Below are positions 12,937 through 15,578 of a stretch of DNA of 15,578 nucleotides, piece by piece. Every line of letters starts with the position of its first letter. Positions within the stretch are counted from its first letter, which is position 1. Origin of the DNA: Proteobacteria bacterium UBA5122. GTDB taxonomy: Bacteria; Pseudomonadota; Gammaproteobacteria; Tenderiales; Tenderiaceae. The position numbers and the translations under genes are program-made. Below the pieces are notes generated by a model that had not been told where the DNA came from, did no database searches, and saw only the letters and a program-made list of their open reading frames with translations. The DNA lies in assembly GCA_002415485.1 (NCBI GenBank), contig DHYU01000050.1:1-15578 (forward strand), read 5' to 3'.

Positions 12937-14244
12937 TTGAACGAAGAACTGTGGCGTCTGGCCGGGCTACTGCTGCTGGCAGTCCTCGTCGGGCTCATCT
13001 TCGACTCAGTGACCCTGCTCCTATTGCTGGTGACGGCGGGTTATCTCGCCTGGCACCTGCGCAACATCAAAAAGATGCATGACTGGCTGCACAGCCGGAA
13101 CAACTTCTACCCCCCCGACGGCGGTGGTGTGTGGACCGACATCTTCGACCAGATGTACCGCCTGCAAAAGCGCAACCGCGACCGCAAGAAGAAACTGGCC
13201 TCCTACCTGACCCGTTTCCAAAGCTCCACCGCCGCCATGCCCGACGCCACCATCGTGCTCGACGAGCTCGGCCAGATCGAATGGATGAACGGCGCGGCGC
13301 AAGAGACCTTCCAGCTGCGCCCGCACAAAGACACCGGCCAGCTCATCACCAACCTGGTGCGCATCCCGGCCTTCCGGGCCTTTTTCGACAGCGGCATCTA
13401 CGATCCACCGCTGGTCATGCCCCTGCCACACGATGACAGCCAGTTCATCTCGATCCGCATCATCCCCTACGGTCAAAACCAGCGCTTGCTGATCGGGCGC
13501 GACATCACCCGCCTCAAACAATTGGAACAGATGCGCCGCGACTTCATCGCCAACATCTCTCACGAGCTGCGCACGCCACTGACGGTGATTCACGGCTACG
13601 TTGAGACCATGGCCGACGACCACGACTCAGGGCTCGAACCGTGGCAGCCCAGCCTGAAGCTAATGCAACAACAGACCTCGCGCATGCGCAATATCGTCGA
13701 GGACCTGCTGACCCTGTCGCGCCTCGAGACCGGCAACCAAAGCCCGCGCAGCAGCGAGGTCTCGATTCCTGCCCTGCTCGTCACCATCCGCGAAGATGCC
13801 CTTGCCCTCAGCGGCGATCAGCAACACGACATCCAATTAGAGGTGGATGACGCCATCTGGCTACGTGGCGCCAGCAATGAATTGCATTCAGCCTTCTCCA
13901 ACCTCGTCTTCAATGCCGTGCGCTACACCCCGGCCGGCGGCAAGATCACCATCCGCTGGTATGGCGATGACAAAGGCGCGCACCTCGAGGTGCGCGACAC
14001 CGGCATCGGCATCCCGCCGCAACACATCCCGCGGCTGACCGAACGCTTCTACCGCGTCGATATCGGCCGCTCGCGGGATGTCGGCGGCACCGGCCTGGGG
14101 CTGGCCATCGTCAAACACGTCACCCAGCGCCACAAAGGCCGCCTGCGCATCTCGAGCCGCCTGAACGAAGGCAGCACCTTCTGCTGCGACTTCGACAAAG
14201 AGGCCGTCATCCGCAAGGCCAGCATCGTCGACAAAACCGCCTGA
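12937..14244 (+). CDS. phoR: Phosphate-regulon sensor histidine kinase PhoR
   Basis: A 435-residue membrane sensor kinase, partner of PhoB. The start is a TTG at 12937, preceded by AGGAAAGGAG (12922-12931) with 5-6 nt spacing; no ATG or GTG fits better. The N-terminus has a hydrophobic hairpin (about 7-40) with almost no periplasmic loop, as in PhoR proteins that sense through the Pst/PhoU complex. A charged linker (RDRKKK, 81-86) and PAS domain (about 97-190, TIVLDELGQIEWMN) follow. The kinase core has the H-box FIANISHELRTPLT with H209, N-box SNLVFNAVRYTPAGG (N326), G1 box RDTGIGIP (353-360), F-box ERFYRVD and G2 box GGTGLGLAIVKH (383-394). All catalytic motifs are present. It is in one operon with phoB, and the pstS promoter begins 10 nt after its stop. 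Confidence 0.97.
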   Translation: MNEELWRLAGLLLLAVLVGLIFDSVTLLLLLVTAGYLAWHLRNIKKMHDWLHSRNNFYPPDGGGVWTDIFDQMYRLQKRNRDRKKKLASYLTRFQSSTAAMPDATIVLDELGQIEWMNGAAQETFQLRPHKDTGQLITNLVRIPAFRAFFDSGIYDPPLVMPLPHDDSQFISIRIIPYGQNQRLLIGRDITRLKQLEQMRRDFIANISHELRTPLTVIHGYVETMADDHDSGLEPWQPSLKLMQQQTSRMRNIVEDLLTLSRLETGNQSPRSSEVSIPALLVTIREDALALSGDQQHDIQLEVDDAIWLRGASNELHSAFSNLVFNAVRYTPAGGKITIRWYGDDKGAHLEVRDTGIGIPPQHIPRLTERFYRVDIGRSRDVGGTGLGLAIVKHVTQRHKGRLRISSRLNEGSTFCCDFDKEAVIRKASIVDKTA

Positions 14245-14254
14245 TCCGGCCGGT

Positions 14255-14309
14255 TTGTCATAAAATCTTCACATTGGTGTCACATACTGATCACATCGCG
14301 ATTACATAC
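14255..14309 (+). promoter_or_regulatory. Tandem Pho boxes controlling pstS (five 11-bp half-sites)
   Basis: Five contiguous 11-bp units follow the PhoB half-site pattern: TTGTCATAAAA (14255), TCTTCACATTG (14266), GTGTCACATAC (14277), TGATCACATCG (14288) and CGATTACATAC (14299). The core TCA(T/C)A falls in the same column in the first four and is TTACA in the fifth. PhoB dimers bind pairs of such direct repeats, so this gives about two and a half boxes. The next 11 nt (TGTCTTCGCTC) fit only partly. A -10-like TGTAAA at 14321-14326 lies 11 nt after the last unit, the usual arrangement in PhoB-activated promoters where the box replaces the -35. Confidence 0.88.
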
Positions 14310-14359
14310 TGTCTTCGCTCTGTAAAGCACCCTTTTTCATTGAACAGTTAGGAGTCCCC

Positions 14360-15331
14360 ATGAAATTGAGCAAATTGATGGCCAGCGTTTCCGCCGGCGT
14401 CCTGTTTGCAGCCAGCAACGCAATGGCCGCAGATATCCTCGACCCCAATCTACACACCTACGAAAAGGCCAGCGGGGTTTCAGGCAATCTGTCCAGCGTT
14501 GGTTCCGACACCCTCGCCAACCTGATGACCCTGTGGGGCGAAGAGTTCAAACGTTTCTACCCGAACGTCAACATCCAGATCCAGGCGGCTGGTTCTTCTA
14601 CTGCACCGATCGGCCTGACCGAAGGCACCTCCAACATGGGCCCGATGAGCCGCAAGATGAAGGACAAAGAAATTGAAGCCTTCGAAAAGAAATACGGCTA
14701 CAAACCGACTGCGATCCCTGTCGCGATCGACGCGTTGGCGGTATACGTTCACAAGGACAACCCGATCAAGGGCATGACCATTGCCGAGCTTGACGCCATC
14801 TTCTCCTCTACCCGCAAATGCGGTTACGACAAAGATGTCACCCGTTGGGGCGACCTGGGCATGACCGGCAGCTGGGAGAATCGTGACCTGCAATTGTTTG
14901 GCCGTAACTCTGTTGCAGGCACCTATGGCTACTTCAAGGAAAAGGGTCTGTGTAAGGGCGATTTCAAAAACAACGTCAATGAGCAACCCGGTTCTGCATC
15001 TGTAGTGCAATCGGTATCTGCCTCGATCAACAGCATCGGTTACTCTGGCATCGGTTACAAGACCTCTAGCGTTCGCTCTGTGCCTCTGGCCAAAAAAGCA
15101 GGTGGCAAATATTACGATGCCACCTCTGAAAACGCCGTATCTGCCGACTACCCGCTGTCACGCTACCTCTACGTTTACGTGAACAAGCACCCGAACAAAC
15201 CACTGCCTCCGATGGAAAAAGAATTCATCAAGATGGTGATGTCAAAGATCGGGCAGGAAGTTGTAGTCAAAGATGGTTACATCCCGCTGTCTGCGAAAGT
15301 GACCGAAAAAGTTCTGAAGATGATCGAATAA
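14360..15331 (+). CDS. pstS: Periplasmic phosphate-binding protein PstS
   Basis: A 323-residue ABC-transporter solute-binding protein that captures inorganic phosphate in the periplasm for PstCAB. The signal peptide is MKLSKLMASVSAGVLFAASNAMA with cleavage after residue 23. Phosphate-site segments of the family are visible: SVGSDTLANLMTLW (46-59), QAAGSSTAPIGLTEGTSNMGPMSRKM (75-100) and GRNSVAGTYGYF (181-192, with R182, S184, G187, T188). C154 and C198 may pair in a disulfide. The RBS is TTAGGAG (14348-14354). The gene sits directly behind PhoR and the Pho-box array, so strong induction under phosphate limitation is expected. A terminator follows immediately, so pstC-pstA-pstB, if nearby, would need read-through or their own promoter beyond 15400. 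Confidence 0.95.
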   Translation: MKLSKLMASVSAGVLFAASNAMAADILDPNLHTYEKASGVSGNLSSVGSDTLANLMTLWGEEFKRFYPNVNIQIQAAGSSTAPIGLTEGTSNMGPMSRKMKDKEIEAFEKKYGYKPTAIPVAIDALAVYVHKDNPIKGMTIAELDAIFSSTRKCGYDKDVTRWGDLGMTGSWENRDLQLFGRNSVAGTYGYFKEKGLCKGDFKNNVNEQPGSASVVQSVSASINSIGYSGIGYKTSSVRSVPLAKKAGGKYYDATSENAVSADYPLSRYLYVYVNKHPNKPLPPMEKEFIKMVMSKIGQEVVVKDGYIPLSAKVTEKVLKMIE

Positions 15332-15371
15332 ACTCGCATCACACTTCAATAGGCCCCTGGTCTAAACCGAC

Positions 15372-15407
15372 AACAGCCCTGCCCTTTGGCGGGGCTGTTT
15401 CGTTTTG
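15372..15407 (+). terminator. Intrinsic terminator of pstS
   Basis: AACAGCCCTGCC (15372-15383) pairs with GGCGGGGCTGTT (15388-15399), 12 pairs including one T-G wobble, around a CTTT tetraloop. It is followed by TCGTTTT. This is a classic rho-independent terminator 41 nt after the pstS stop. In many Pst operons partial termination here gives excess PstS over the permease subunits; that is family knowledge, not shown here. Confidence 0.9.
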
Positions 15408-15471
15408 CCCACTCAAATCATTCTCAACCCTACCTATAACACGACAAACAATTGCCGTTGATAGTCTAAAG

Positions 15472-15500
15472 GTGACCAAACTCAGGCACTGGCGTACTAT
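15472..15500 (+). promoter_or_regulatory. Possible promoter after the pstS terminator
   Basis: GTGACC (15472-15477, 4 of 6 to -35) and TACTAT (15495-15500, 4 of 6 to -10) are separated by 17 nt. It could serve a gene beyond the window, such as pstC. No Pho-box half-sites were recognised next to it, and both hexamers are mediocre. Nothing else gene-like was seen between 15332 and the window end. Confidence 0.25.
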
Positions 15501-15516
15501 TTAAAAAGACATCGGC

Positions 15517-15578
15517 GGGGGGGGGGAGAATTTTTGGTTTTCACCGAATAAAAAAATTTTCCCCCCCCCCCCCCCCCC
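15517..15578. repeat. Homopolymer-rich foldback end (likely artefact)
   Basis: A run of 10 G (15517-15526), then AGAATTTTT, a short spacer, AAAAAAATTTT and 18 C (15561-15578) to the last base. The segment 15517-15535 is complementary to 15552-15570 with a single mismatch, so it forms a foldback. Homopolymer runs of this length at a sequence end typically reflect sequencing or assembly error, so these bases should not be over-interpreted. Confidence 0.6.

Noticed and set aside
13021..13623. 200-residue minus-strand open frame over phoR
   Set aside because: It is antisense to PAS and H-box coding sequence, with low-complexity Val/Gly/Asp content and no family match recognised.

Overview
The window looks like a chromosomal segment of a gammaproteobacterium. 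The evidence is a type I-F CRISPR-Cas module (Cas1 plus a fused Cas2-Cas3), a PhoB-PhoR-PstS phosphate-response block with tandem Pho boxes, a MipA/OmpV-type outer-membrane protein, a poly-glycine lipoprotein and strong AGGAG-type ribosome binding sites. The genus cannot be resolved from sequence alone. The left third (CRISPR side, about 1-5000) is visibly more AT-rich than the right half (about 9700-14300), which is consistent with horizontal acquisition of the defence module.

Left region (1-6058, all on the minus strand, so read right to left): a WYL-domain transcription factor, a small exported HIRAN-domain protein, cas1, cas2-3 and an uncharacterised 81-residue protein with a very strong RBS. 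The Cascade/Csy genes (cas8f, cas5f, cas7f, cas6f) and the repeat-spacer array normally follow cas2-3. They are not in the window and, if present, lie to the left of position 1. The 81-residue gene sits where cas8f would be expected to begin. No CRISPR repeats were found.

Middle region (6059-9735): an intergenic segment with two dyads, a class I SAM-dependent methyltransferase, a strong bidirectional terminator, a 39-residue single-pass membrane protein (minus strand), a large surface or periplasmic lipoprotein with 14 consecutive glycines after its lipobox cysteine, and a HinT-type HIT hydrolase (minus strand).

Right region (9736-15578): an apparent operon of an LsrG-like/ABM monooxygenase-fold protein, an iron-type alcohol dehydrogenase with an altered metal-ligand motif and a MipA/OmpV protein. 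It is followed by phoB, phoR (TTG start) and pstS. Between phoR and pstS is a run of at least five 11-bp-phased Pho half-sites: PhoR would sense phosphate status, phosphorylate PhoB, and PhoB would drive pstS from this array. pstS ends in a strong intrinsic terminator. The last ~60 bases are homopolymer-rich, fold back on themselves and look like a poor-quality contig end.

The best candidates for something new are the WYL + exported HIRAN pair leading into a type I-F cas operon, and the 81-residue gene inserted after cas2-3.
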